Source: Oscillospiraceae bacterium
Lineage (GTDB): Bacteria; Bacillota; Clostridia; Oscillospirales; Oscillospiraceae
DNA length: 64,000 nt
Assembly (NCBI GenBank): GCA_902791215.1
Contig: CADAUZ010000003.1
Coordinates: 1-64,000, forward strand
Direction of reading: 5' to 3'
Position numbers and translations under genes: made by a program. Positions within the stretch are counted from its first letter, which is position 1, and every line of letters begins with the position of its first letter. The notes beneath the pieces are model-generated. The model did not search any database. It was not told the DNA's origin and was given only the letters and a program-made list of their open reading frames with translations. Below are positions 34,795 to 42,468 of the stretch, piece after piece.

Positions 34795-36705
34795 TCGAGT
34801 AGGAGGGGCTGAATAAGCCCCGACCTCTCACACCACCGTGCGTACCGTTCGGTACACGGCGGTTCAACCGCATAAGTGCAGAGACTCGTACCGGTTAAGG
34901 ATACTGTAGTATCCGGCCTGTGCGAGTCTTTTGCTGGAAATCGCCGTCTGCACGCTTGCATGTGCGGCGCTTCTCCAGTAAGCTTTTCGGTAATATGCCA
35001 CTTCACAGGCTCGCCATTCTGGGAGGCCGAGCTTCATTAGGTTCTTCACCCTCGTTCTCGGTAGCTTCCACTGCTTCCAGATATACATCCGAAAGCGACG
35101 GCGCAGCCATTCATCCCAACTTTTCATTGTGTTCCGCATACTCGCTATGTAGAAGTAGCCAAGCCATCCGCGGATGAACACTTTCACCTTGTACATCACT
35201 ACACGGACGTTTCTGCCCTGGCTGCGGGAAGTCAGCTCTTTGAGCTTCTGCTCTGCTTTCTTCAAGGACTTCGCATGGGCACGGATGAACGCGCTATCCT
35301 TCCCCTTCCCAAGTGCAAAGCCCAGAAACTTAAAATTTCGCTTCGAGTACACGCTCACCACTCTGCTCTTTTCCATGTTCATCTTGAGCTTGAGTTTTCC
35401 CTCAAGGTATCTTCGACTGGACTCAAGCAGACGTTCTCCTGCCCTCGGTGTGTGGGCAAGCACAACGATGTCATCTGCATACCGAATCACATGGACGCCT
35501 CTGCCCTCCATCTCACGGTCAAACTTGTTGAGGTAGATGTTGGCAAGCAAGGGACTGAGCGGCCCTCCCTGCGGAGAGCCTTCTTCCGTCTTGATGCGAA
35601 GTCCGTTTTCCATCACGCCGCTTTTGAGAAATCTCTTGATGAGTTCAATCACGCGCTTGTCGTGGACTTCCTCTCGTATCATGTTCATCAGCAGATCATG
35701 ATTCAGTGTGTCGAAATACTTGGACAGATCAATGAGTACCGCTGTGGTATAGCCCTGCTCCGCGTATTCTTTCACTTTCTGAATCGCCATCTGTGCGCAT
35801 CTGTCCGGTCGGTAGCCGTAGCTCCCATCCGAGAACAGCGGTTCGTAGATTGGGGTCAACTGCTGGGCGATTGTCTGCTGGATGATGCGGTCTACGACTG
35901 TCGGGATTCCCAACTTTCGTATGCCGCCATCCGGCTTTGGGATTTCCTTCCGCTTTACCGGCTGCGGCTTGTATTTGCCGTTTCGGATCTGGTCAAGAAG
36001 TTCTTCCCTGTGTTCCCTCAGCCAAGGCAGGGCATCCTCCACAGTCATTCCGTCGACGCCGGGTGCTCCCTTGTTGGCCTTTACCCGCTTGTACGCCCTG
36101 TTCAGGTTGTCCCTGTCCAGTATGCGTTCCAGCAGGTCTGCACCGTCCGCTTCTTCGGTTTCCCGTCTGTCAGCACTCCGCGCTCCCGCATACTCTTCAT
36201 GTTCCGCACTATCCCTTTGCGGGCAGCCTCCGTTTCCGGGGTATTCTGCTTTCTTCATACTGACCTCCTTTCTCCGTTTCTTCGGACTTACGATTGTTCG
36301 GCCCTTCCCTCATTTTTTTTTGAGGTACTATGGCCTCTGCTGACTTCTCGCAGTTCGTTGTTACTATGGCTCGGCTCCCAGCCGCTCATCGCTTCTACCG
36401 GGATAACGGTATTCATCCGCCCGTGCCACCTGTGAGACCTCCCCGGGTACTCACACATTCTTTCGCTCTTATACCCGCCATGTTTACCGCAAGCGATTCC
36501 GTGCAGCTATTGGGCTTTAACTTGTATAGCAGTCTTACCCTCGCTTACAGCCTGACATGATTCCTGTTCGTTGGGCCAGAGTTTTGCCGCCGCCTTCCTT
36601 CAGATTCCGCCTCGCGACGGACACCCTTGGCTTTGGCTATGACCTTCCCGCTGCCGGGCGGTCTCGGGACTTTCACCCTTTAGAACGTGCGCTCGCCGGG
36701 CGCAC
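34795..36705 (-). mobile_element. Complete group IIC-type intron
   Basis: On the minus strand it begins GTGCGCCCGGCGAGCGCAC at 36705 and ends CCTCCTACTCGAT near 34795 (1911 bases). The 3' end has a clear domain V (GAACCGCCGTGTACC and GGTACGCACGGTGG arms, ~34815-34868) and domain VI (GGGGCTTATTCAGCCCC). The encoded maturase lacks an endonuclease domain. The site is directly 3' of a terminator hairpin (36714-36742), the target type of class C introns. The exact 3' base is uncertain by one or two. Confidence 0.9.
34864..36258 (-). CDS. ltrA: Group II intron reverse transcriptase/maturase
   Basis: 464 residues. The reverse transcriptase domain includes ANKGAPGVDGMT (~62), RKLGIPTVVDRIIQQ (~112), the RT3 block IDLSKYFDTLNHD (~170), EGSPQGGPLSPLLANIYL (~225) and the catalytic RYADDIVVL (~265). 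The maturase (GIIM) region follows, with IRGWLGYF (~365). The HNH endonuclease domain found in IIA/IIB introns is absent; the protein ends ILNRYESLHLCG, as in class C. It splices the host RNA and copies it into new sites. AAAGGAGG precedes the ATG. Confidence 0.95.
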   Translation of the reverse strand: MKKAEYPGNGGCPQRDSAEHEEYAGARSADRRETEEADGADLLERILDRDNLNRAYKRVKANKGAPGVDGMTVEDALPWLREHREELLDQIRNGKYKPQPVKRKEIPKPDGGIRKLGIPTVVDRIIQQTIAQQLTPIYEPLFSDGSYGYRPDRCAQMAIQKVKEYAEQGYTTAVLIDLSKYFDTLNHDLLMNMIREEVHDKRVIELIKRFLKSGVMENGLRIKTEEGSPQGGPLSPLLANIYLNKFDREMEGRGVHVIRYADDIVVLAHTPRAGERLLESSRRYLEGKLKLKMNMEKSRVVSVYSKRNFKFLGFALGKGKDSAFIRAHAKSLKKAEQKLKELTSRSQGRNVRVVMYKVKVFIRGWLGYFYIASMRNTMKSWDEWLRRRFRMYIWKQWKLPRTRVKNLMKLGLPEWRACEVAYYRKAYWRSAAHASVQTAISSKRLAQAGYYSILNRYESLHLCG

Positions 36706-36713
36706 TATTTTAA

Positions 36714-36742
36714 GGGCACTCTACATAATTTGCAGAGTGCCC
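36714..36742. terminator. Terminator hairpin used as the intron target
   Basis: GGGCACTCT (36714-36722) and AGAGTGCCC (36734-36742) form a perfect nine-base stem with an 11-base loop. TTAAAATA follows on the minus strand and then the intron begins. Before the insertion this hairpin lay just downstream of the small HTH gene stop (34787) and would have ended its transcript on the plus strand. Confidence 0.8.
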
Positions 36743-36816
36743 TTATTGTCAGTCCACCAGATTCTTATTAGATTATATCGCCCTTAAATTACTTTTTTGT
36801 TCATTTCACGATTTTT

Positions 36817-36845
36817 TTGACATCAGGGAAAAATCGTTATATCAT
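36817..36845 (+). promoter_or_regulatory. Promoter of the recombinase-like gene pair
   Basis: TTGACA (36817-36822) and TATCAT (36840-36845), 17 bases apart, on the plus strand about 190 bases before the ATG at 37035. Confidence 0.7.
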
Positions 36846-36851
36846 ATCAAT

Positions 36852-36990
36852 AGCATGATACCCACCTATGATAGAAGTTAACTCTATCCTGGGCCATGCC
36901 TACTTTAATTAAATATGGGTTGCTCAGTGATCACCGAAACTGAGCCGCCCATAATGATGGCAACAGATGTATGTAATCTGTTGCTTTTTT
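36852..36990 (+). ncRNA. Structured leader RNA ending in an intrinsic terminator
   Basis: The first ~140 bases after the promoter contain a hairpin GCTCAGT...ACTGAGC (about 36922-36945) enclosed by ATGGG/CCCAT, then a perfect terminator: GCAACAGAT (36960-36968), loop, ATCTGTTGC (36976-36984), TTTTTT. It ends 45 bases before the downstream ribosome site. It is either an attenuator controlling the two recombinase-like genes or a free small RNA. No known family recognised. Confidence 0.6.
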
Positions 36991-37034
36991 GCGCTCTTTT
37001 TCGTGGTCATTCTGCACCCGGAAAGGACGTAAAA

Positions 37035-38477
37035 ATGATATTATCAAGCATTACCTATTATGGCCTCACTATCTATTACCGCCGCGAGAACCGCAATGAC
37101 GGCGATAGGATGGCGTTATCTCTTCGCGACGATAAAGCCATCTTGGCGGAGAAAAATCTACGAATACCTAAAAATCTATCCTCGTCTTGTGATAACGAGA
37201 TTGCAAATGTACTGACGCCCAGGTTTTTACGATTATGCTTATCGGTCAAAAACCCAGTCCTGTCCCGCGAGGAGTGGATCCCACGCCTTCCCCTGGCTGT
37301 AATCTGGGCAGCAGATAACGCGGATTTGGCACATCACTACAAATGGTCAAAATCTGTAATCACAGAGTACACTCGCGCGATGGACTGGCTGATCAGTAAA
37401 TATGGATCTAAAACTCTGGCAGAGCTGACGCCCGCACAAATCGCCTATGAGATGCAAACTGCCAGTGATCGTACAGTCGCATCAAGAGTACGTGCGATAA
37501 CAGCACTCTACCAATATGAGCAATATTGCGGCGTAATCTCCGCAAACCCATGGGCCGATTACCGCTATCGCCCAACACGCAAGCGTAAAAAGCCTGAGCA
37601 GTTGGTTAATACGCATCTTGCACAAACGATGTTCACACACGAGCAATTGTATCTGATTTTAAAGTATTGCAGTGATAAGCTCAACACTGTGATGGGGGCC
37701 TGGTATGCCGGATTAATAACGCTACTCACAACTTTTATATCAGTCGACGAGCTTTGCGCACAAACGCGCAACTGCCTCTGCCGCAAAGACAGCTTGCCGG
37801 TATATTATTTCAAATTGAAACATGTGCGGGTCAAGAAGGGCAAAAACTACACAAACGATACAATTATCAATCCTTTAAAGCTGCGTGAATCACCGTTAAG
37901 CAGTATCGCATTGCGTGCGTGGTTGCTGGTATTAGGGCAGGATAGGGCCAGCAATCTACCGTTGATCCCACGGGCTGATAACGCAAAACGTTTTGCGTCT
38001 CCAGCCGACTTTGAGAAATGGGCTCGTGGTATCATCCGTGATATCATAGGTATCGACCTTCCTCCTCAGCAGCTTAAGAGTATGGTGCTTAACACAGTGG
38101 AGCGCAATTACCGACAAGCAGGCATGGAGGAGCAGGAAATACGGTATCTGCGTGGTATGACTCTGACAACAACCGGTGCAAATAGCTACACGGAGTTTAC
38201 CTCCGATATGATGTGTTACCACCTGGCACAGGTTATGGATCAGGCGCTCAACCGTATCATAACCACGACAACACCTACGTTGGAACCATTCACGCATCAA
38301 ATACGTCACAATGGTCAGGAGCTGTCCCTTGCCGATCCCGCCGGGCAGCATTGCCAGTACCGCTTGCGTGTAAAATTAACAGCAAAACAAGACTGCATAT
38401 TTGGTTACCAGGTACGCAACAGGCAAGGTGGGTTGAACATATTAACCGAGCTGCAAAATAACAGTAGAGAGGTATAA
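37035..38477 (+). CDS. Degenerate tyrosine-recombinase-like protein
   Basis: 480 residues from ATG 37035 (AAAGGA upstream). Residues ~95-200 resemble the SAM-like core-binding domain of tyrosine integrases (ITEYTRAMDWLISKYGSKT, then ASRVRAITALYQYEQYC). The C-terminal half follows the catalytic-domain pattern but the key residues have changed: the Arg-I position reads TTFISVDELC, and the HxxR box reads KSMVLNTVERNY. Only a candidate nucleophile Tyr remains, in GANSYTEF (~395). I infer a regulatory or accessory recombinase. Its stop and the next ATG are two bases apart. Confidence 0.6.
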   Translation: MILSSITYYGLTIYYRRENRNDGDRMALSLRDDKAILAEKNLRIPKNLSSSCDNEIANVLTPRFLRLCLSVKNPVLSREEWIPRLPLAVIWAADNADLAHHYKWSKSVITEYTRAMDWLISKYGSKTLAELTPAQIAYEMQTASDRTVASRVRAITALYQYEQYCGVISANPWADYRYRPTRKRKKPEQLVNTHLAQTMFTHEQLYLILKYCSDKLNTVMGAWYAGLITLLTTFISVDELCAQTRNCLCRKDSLPVYYFKLKHVRVKKGKNYTNDTIINPLKLRESPLSSIALRAWLLVLGQDRASNLPLIPRADNAKRFASPADFEKWARGIIRDIIGIDLPPQQLKSMVLNTVERNYRQAGMEEQEIRYLRGMTLTTTGANSYTEFTSDMMCYHLAQVMDQALNRIITTTTPTLEPFTHQIRHNGQELSLADPAGQHCQYRLRVKLTAKQDCIFGYQVRNRQGGLNILTELQNNSREV

Positions 38478-38479
38478 AT

Positions 38480-39973
38480 ATGATTATGAATAGCATGTCC
38501 TTGATCGATTATTGGAATCACCATAAATCGGATATAGCAGAAAAAAGGGGATGGAAAGCCGCTGTTCTGCGGGGGCAAAGTACCTTGGACGCCTACTCAT
38601 CCAAAATGGAGCAAATGGCACGGCTATTTCCGGAGACCTTTGTCAACAAGTCTTTCACCAAGGTTTCCTTACGCGAGCTTCTCGCCATTGTGGATAACAT
38701 GCGCAAATCGGACAACAGCCGGTATGCTCAGGCCTCTAAAGTGAGCTATCTTGTCGTCCTGCATGATCTGTTTTGGTTTGCGAATAACAGCGGTCACGCA
38801 GTCGATCCTTTCGCCTGTTTGCAGTCTCGCGGATCTCGTGGCAGCAGTTCAAAACTGGGCGAGATCAGGCAGGTTGTTGAAAAAATTGGCAGGGGTGATT
38901 TCAGCAGGAATGAATCCATTGATAAGCTTCGATCAGTGCTGCAGCATAAAAGGATTCGCCGATCCATGTCGCCGGTCGAAATACAGCGTTTTCTTCGACT
39001 GGTTCAAAATGGTATTCGAGACGATGGCAGATACCTCGGTCTTGCGCTGATCTTCTACCTGGGTTCTCGCCCCGGCGAAACGCGTGCATTGCGCTGGGAG
39101 GATATCATCTATTGGCAGGATGGCAGACGTTTCTATTGCATAAGCGATGCTCTTGGAGTGTCTACGGATGCAAACGGCAAAACCAAGACAGACAATGGTT
39201 TCAGAAAAGTCCCGGAGCATTGTGAGCTGCGTGCGTTAGTAGACGAACGCTATGAATTCATTACTGCTCAGACCGGCCAAGAGCCCACCGGGTATATCTG
39301 TTGTCCCGGCAACGATTTTGGCAAACCTTGTACCTATTACGATTTTGCATCATTTGCTGATAAGCAAGTTTTCAGCATGCTGGACAGCGATTACAAATGT
39401 GGTATGGCCGCAGAATTCATGCTTGCACAGCTTACTGATACGCATGATCGCGATTGTGAGGATACTCTGACTCTTTATTGCCTGCGCCACACCTTTTATA
39501 CGTGGCTAGCTACTTCAACTCCGCTCAGTGAAATGGAGAGGGCATACCTGATGGGGCATGAGATGATTGATAATAATCGTGATATACGTTCTCGATTCAA
39601 TGACAATGATCTTCTCGCCCGCATCGGTGATGATATGGACCGCTTTGTCTGTCTCCCTGATTATCACCCTGATAAGCGTATTACCCTTGGTCCTGACGGC
39701 GTCGGCAATGTACACGCGGTCGGTGACACCGGGATCCAGGAATACTATTTATCTCTGTCCAAGGGAGATACTGCCGAGATAGAAATCGAACTGTCTTCCG
39801 ATCATGCGGGTACCGAGACCGTTCTCAAGGCTCTCAGTCCAATTAAAGGAAACCTTGATGTGCAGGTATCCCTGGAACAAATTATTAATCTCGGCGAGCC
39901 TGACCGACGTCCCCGCCGTGTCTCCAGTGACTGTGATCGATGGCTTTATCTCACCCAAGGCTATGTGAAATAA
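38480..39973 (+). CDS. Tyrosine recombinase lacking the visible nucleophile
   Basis: 497 residues, started after GAGAGG. The integrase catalytic domain is clear: FYLGSRPGETRALRWEDI (Arg-I, ~193-210), a Lys-bearing strand (GKTKTDNGFRKVP), LYCLRHTFYTW (Arg-II with the usual first His replaced by Tyr) and YLMGHEMIDNN (the His). The expected Tyr ~10 residues later is not there; the sequence reads RDIRSRFNDNDLL. A ~110-residue C-terminal extension follows. It is transcribed with the preceding gene, whose protein has the converse pattern. It may integrate or invert DNA only as a partner. Confidence 0.7.
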   Translation: MIMNSMSLIDYWNHHKSDIAEKRGWKAAVLRGQSTLDAYSSKMEQMARLFPETFVNKSFTKVSLRELLAIVDNMRKSDNSRYAQASKVSYLVVLHDLFWFANNSGHAVDPFACLQSRGSRGSSSKLGEIRQVVEKIGRGDFSRNESIDKLRSVLQHKRIRRSMSPVEIQRFLRLVQNGIRDDGRYLGLALIFYLGSRPGETRALRWEDIIYWQDGRRFYCISDALGVSTDANGKTKTDNGFRKVPEHCELRALVDERYEFITAQTGQEPTGYICCPGNDFGKPCTYYDFASFADKQVFSMLDSDYKCGMAAEFMLAQLTDTHDRDCEDTLTLYCLRHTFYTWLATSTPLSEMERAYLMGHEMIDNNRDIRSRFNDNDLLARIGDDMDRFVCLPDYHPDKRITLGPDGVGNVHAVGDTGIQEYYLSLSKGDTAEIEIELSSDHAGTETVLKALSPIKGNLDVQVSLEQIINLGEPDRRPRRVSSDCDRWLYLTQGYVK

Positions 39974-39982
39974 CCGGTGTAC

Positions 39983-40028
39983 CAGCACAGCTTTGTTTCG
40001 CTTTTGCGGGCAAGGCTGTGCTGTTTTT
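39983..40028 (+). terminator. Terminator of the recombinase-like pair
   Basis: CAGCACAGC (39983-39991) pairs with GCTGTGCTG (40015-40023), followed by TTTTT. The right arm and U-run lie inside the 27-bp sequence that is repeated at 41929-41955. Confidence 0.75.
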
Positions 40029-40031
40029 GTT
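40005..40031 (+). repeat. 27-bp direct repeat, left copy
   Basis: The 27 bases beginning TGCGGGCAAGGC and ending TTTTTGTT are repeated exactly at 41929-41955, flanking the ATPase gene. The left copy includes the right half of a terminator; the right copy has no matching left arm nearby, so it looks like a duplicated target or att core. Confidence 0.8.
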
Positions 40032-40053
40032 ACATACTGTTTTCGTTTTCTGA

Positions 40054-41877
40054 TTATACTCCAAGAAATCGCAGATAGTTTTCGACATTCAAATACTGGA
40101 TATCTCCGTCAATGGCGTCCTCTCCGCGATAAATAACCGCTTTCTTTGTGATTGTTCCAAACCTGAATTCTGTCGCCCGGCACTTTTCTTCATCTGTCAA
40201 ATTCTTATATTGCTCCGGCACCATCTCCGCGCTGTGTTTGATCTCATATATTTCCGTCGTGATGGAAACCGGATCAACTACCGTCATATCGAATTCCCCG
40301 ATCGCAAACTGCAGTCTAAATACCTCTTTGTCGGGATACGCCATTTTCGTTTCAAGCAGGATGATTTCCTCCATCATTCGCCCGCGAATTTCGTTCAGAA
40401 TCCGTTCTTGAATTGCCGCTCTTTCTACCGCCGAAATGGTCTGGAATTCCTTATCCAATAAAAGTTGCTGCACCAGCGCTTCCGCCTGGGAATACCGCAG
40501 GCCCGGCTGTGATACAACTGTCCTAAAGCTCTTCTCATCTTTGACCGGAATGAATTCCGTCGGAATATCAACCGTCAAGTCTAACAGATCCAGGTATTCC
40601 TTGATCTCTATGCGATGTGCTTCTGTGATTGCTATGCTCTGTTCATTTTTGTTCAGGATTTCCAGCGCTTTTCGGAGCCCATCGATAAACGTCTTTTCAT
40701 CAATGCGGTCCAGAATATCTGTCGGATTCTCCCGATCTTTACGAAGATTTCTCTTTGAGATTCCCAAGTCATGCGATTTGAAATCATTTGTCAGCACTTC
40801 CAGCGTAAACCTGTGATTGATGTCCTCGATCACCCGGTTGATTGCACTTGTCAGCTCATTTTTCTCATAAAGATCCGCCAGATGCCGGAAGTGTCCGCCA
40901 TCCTGATACAATCGAAGAGAATGCTGGATATTCCGTGCAATCGCGCTGTCAATATACTCATCCGTGCTCTTTCTGGTTTTAAAGGTGACGGGCTCATTAT
41001 AGTGCTTTCCGCCCAGGCTCATTGTGCCGCCGTAACGGATGTATTCATCTATGCCTTTGATGCTCAGAACTCGTTCGAATTCCCGGTAGGGGATCCATGT
41101 CGTATGCAGAAGAATACACCTGTCATAAAGCTCTTCACTCTCTGAAAGCAGGAAGCCCAGTGAATCTGTGCCCGACAGTACGATCTTTATCCCCGAGGCA
41201 GCATAGATATCGGATAACAGTGCCGCGCCTTCAATAAAGTCTTCTGCCAGCGTGATTTCATCAATGAAGACGTATTTATAATCATGATCCCGCAGCCAAC
41301 GCAGATCCGCATTGATCTCTCCAAGCGCAATCCCCGACTTCACCTGAATAAATGCTGCCCTGTCAAATTCTCTGTCAGGCAAAGATGCGATTGCTTGACG
41401 AATCAATGTTGTCTTCCCTGTTCTTCTAAGGCCATACAGGATAAACACTTTCCCAGGATAGCTCTGTTCCAGAAAGCTTTCGAGCTCTCTATAACAGGAT
41501 CTCCGTTCAAAGCCACGAACCGATTCAGCAAGCGGTTTTAATGCTTTTCCAATCAGTACATCGGATTTGAATGTATACGTATTCTCTTCGGTTGCACGCT
41601 TCTGCTTCGGCAACTGTTTTCTTAGCTCTCGCAGTTCTATTTCCAGACTGCGCCGTTTCTCTATCAGCGCCGACAATTCTGCCGCTGTATCGTCATTGAG
41701 ATACTTGCTTTTCTTTTTTCCATTCTCTGTCCACTGATGATACAGCTTGACTTTTCCACGAATGTTTTTTCTGGAAATGTAACCGATCGGCAAGGCAGCA
41801 ATTTCCTGCTCAAGCATCGCTATCCTGGTTTGTCTATCATCCATGTGCTCATCCCCCTTTGCGGTCTGATTCATCAT
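40054..41877 (-). CDS. AAA ATPase (AAA_14/DUF4143-like) with DUF6788-like N-terminus
   Basis: 607 residues. The N-terminal ~100 residues include GYISRKNIRGKVKLYHQW, a short module often seen on mobile-element proteins. The ATPase domain (~115-330) has Walker A LYGLRRTGKTTL (~150) and Walker B YKYVFIDEI (~205), with LSGTDSLGFLL as sensor. The C-terminal third (~480-607) has EIYEIKHSAEMVP, reminiscent of a nuclease-like DUF4143 tail. Proteins of this group are widespread accessory ATPases of unknown role, some in defence or plasmid contexts. The gene stands alone between 27-bp repeats. Confidence 0.7.
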   Translation of the reverse strand: MMNQTAKGDEHMDDRQTRIAMLEQEIAALPIGYISRKNIRGKVKLYHQWTENGKKKSKYLNDDTAAELSALIEKRRSLEIELRELRKQLPKQKRATEENTYTFKSDVLIGKALKPLAESVRGFERRSCYRELESFLEQSYPGKVFILYGLRRTGKTTLIRQAIASLPDREFDRAAFIQVKSGIALGEINADLRWLRDHDYKYVFIDEITLAEDFIEGAALLSDIYAASGIKIVLSGTDSLGFLLSESEELYDRCILLHTTWIPYREFERVLSIKGIDEYIRYGGTMSLGGKHYNEPVTFKTRKSTDEYIDSAIARNIQHSLRLYQDGGHFRHLADLYEKNELTSAINRVIEDINHRFTLEVLTNDFKSHDLGISKRNLRKDRENPTDILDRIDEKTFIDGLRKALEILNKNEQSIAITEAHRIEIKEYLDLLDLTVDIPTEFIPVKDEKSFRTVVSQPGLRYSQAEALVQQLLLDKEFQTISAVERAAIQERILNEIRGRMMEEIILLETKMAYPDKEVFRLQFAIGEFDMTVVDPVSITTEIYEIKHSAEMVPEQYKNLTDEEKCRATEFRFGTITKKAVIYRGEDAIDGDIQYLNVENYLRFLGV

Positions 41878-41908
41878 AACCCCTTTATATCATTTTTGTC
41901 AAGGGGTT
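41878..41908 (-). promoter_or_regulatory. Hairpin covering the ATPase ribosome site
   Basis: AACCCCTT and AAGGGGTT arms (41901-41908 and 41878-41885) flank a 15-base spacer immediately before the ATG at 41877. The AAGGGG arm is the Shine-Dalgarno sequence, so pairing would hide it. TTGACA overlaps the upstream arm, but I see no well-spaced -10. Confidence 0.5.
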
Positions 41909-41928
41909 ATCGGGGGTTGCTTTCCTTA

Positions 41929-41955
41929 TGCGGGCAAGGCTGTGCTGTTTTTGTT
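41929..41955 (+). repeat. 27-bp direct repeat, right copy
   Basis: Exact copy of 40005-40031. It marks the right edge of the ATPase cassette; the next ~170 bases hold a nine-base inverted repeat (GGGACCTCA at 42010-42018, TGAGGTCCC at 42052-42060) and then deacetylase-derived sequence. Confidence 0.8.
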
Positions 41956-42370
41956 TATGCTTTCATACTATATAAGTTTGTTTTCGCTCATCGACAACTG
42001 CTCTCCATTGGGACCTCAGGTGGCGTCAATTCTCCAAAAAAATACCGGTTTTGAGGTCCCGGTTTTTGGCTTTGTCGAAGGAGGCAAAAACCCGCAAAGC
42101 GTTGATATGACTGGAGTTTCACTCCCTACACGCAGCGATAGTCTCGACTGGAAGGGAATCCCGGCCGGGCAGATCACGCGGCGGGTGCTGGACCGGGTGC
42201 AGCCGGGTAGCATCGTTCTGTTCCATAACGCTGCCGAACATACGCCCGAGGCTTTGCCGGCGATCCTCGAGTCGCTGCTGAACGACGGCTACCGCATTGT
42301 ACCGGTATCACAGATCCTTCTGGAGGGTGACTGCTTCATCGACAGTACCGGCAGGCAGTGCAGACATTAA
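41942..42370 (+). pseudogene. 3' fragment of a polysaccharide deacetylase gene
   Basis: Only the last ~79 codons (from about 42134) are deacetylase: SDSLDWKGIPAGQITRRVL then PGSIVLFHNAAEHTPEALP and GYRIVPVSQILLEG match the C-terminal half of NodB-type enzymes, including the LFHN motif. The catalytic N-terminal half is missing. The preceding ~190 bases read as an open frame but have no deacetylase character and include the 27-bp repeat. This marks the right junction of the island, which broke the gene; the 5' part is not in this window. Confidence 0.8.
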
Positions 42371-42401
42371 TCAGACGGATCAGATTTGCAGCTTCCCGCT
42401 C

Positions 42402-42430
42402 TTGTATTATACAGGCTATTGGAGTATAAT
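42402..42430 (+). promoter_or_regulatory. Promoter of the antiporter gene
   Basis: TTGTAT (42402-42407) and TATAAT (42425-42430), 17 bases apart; AGGAGG and the ATG follow at 42469. Confidence 0.65.
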
Positions 42431-42468
42431 TTTGAAGTAAAACTATAAAGAGATGCAGGAGGCTTCCC

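Noticed and set aside
36960-36990. Terminator belonging to an unseen gene left of the recombinase-like pair
   Set aside because: A plus-strand promoter lies only 115 bases upstream and no reading frame with a ribosome site fits between them.
30000-42400. tRNA gene as integration site for the island
   Set aside because: I found no cloverleaf or CCA-type tRNA 3' end at either border; the right border falls in a deacetylase gene.
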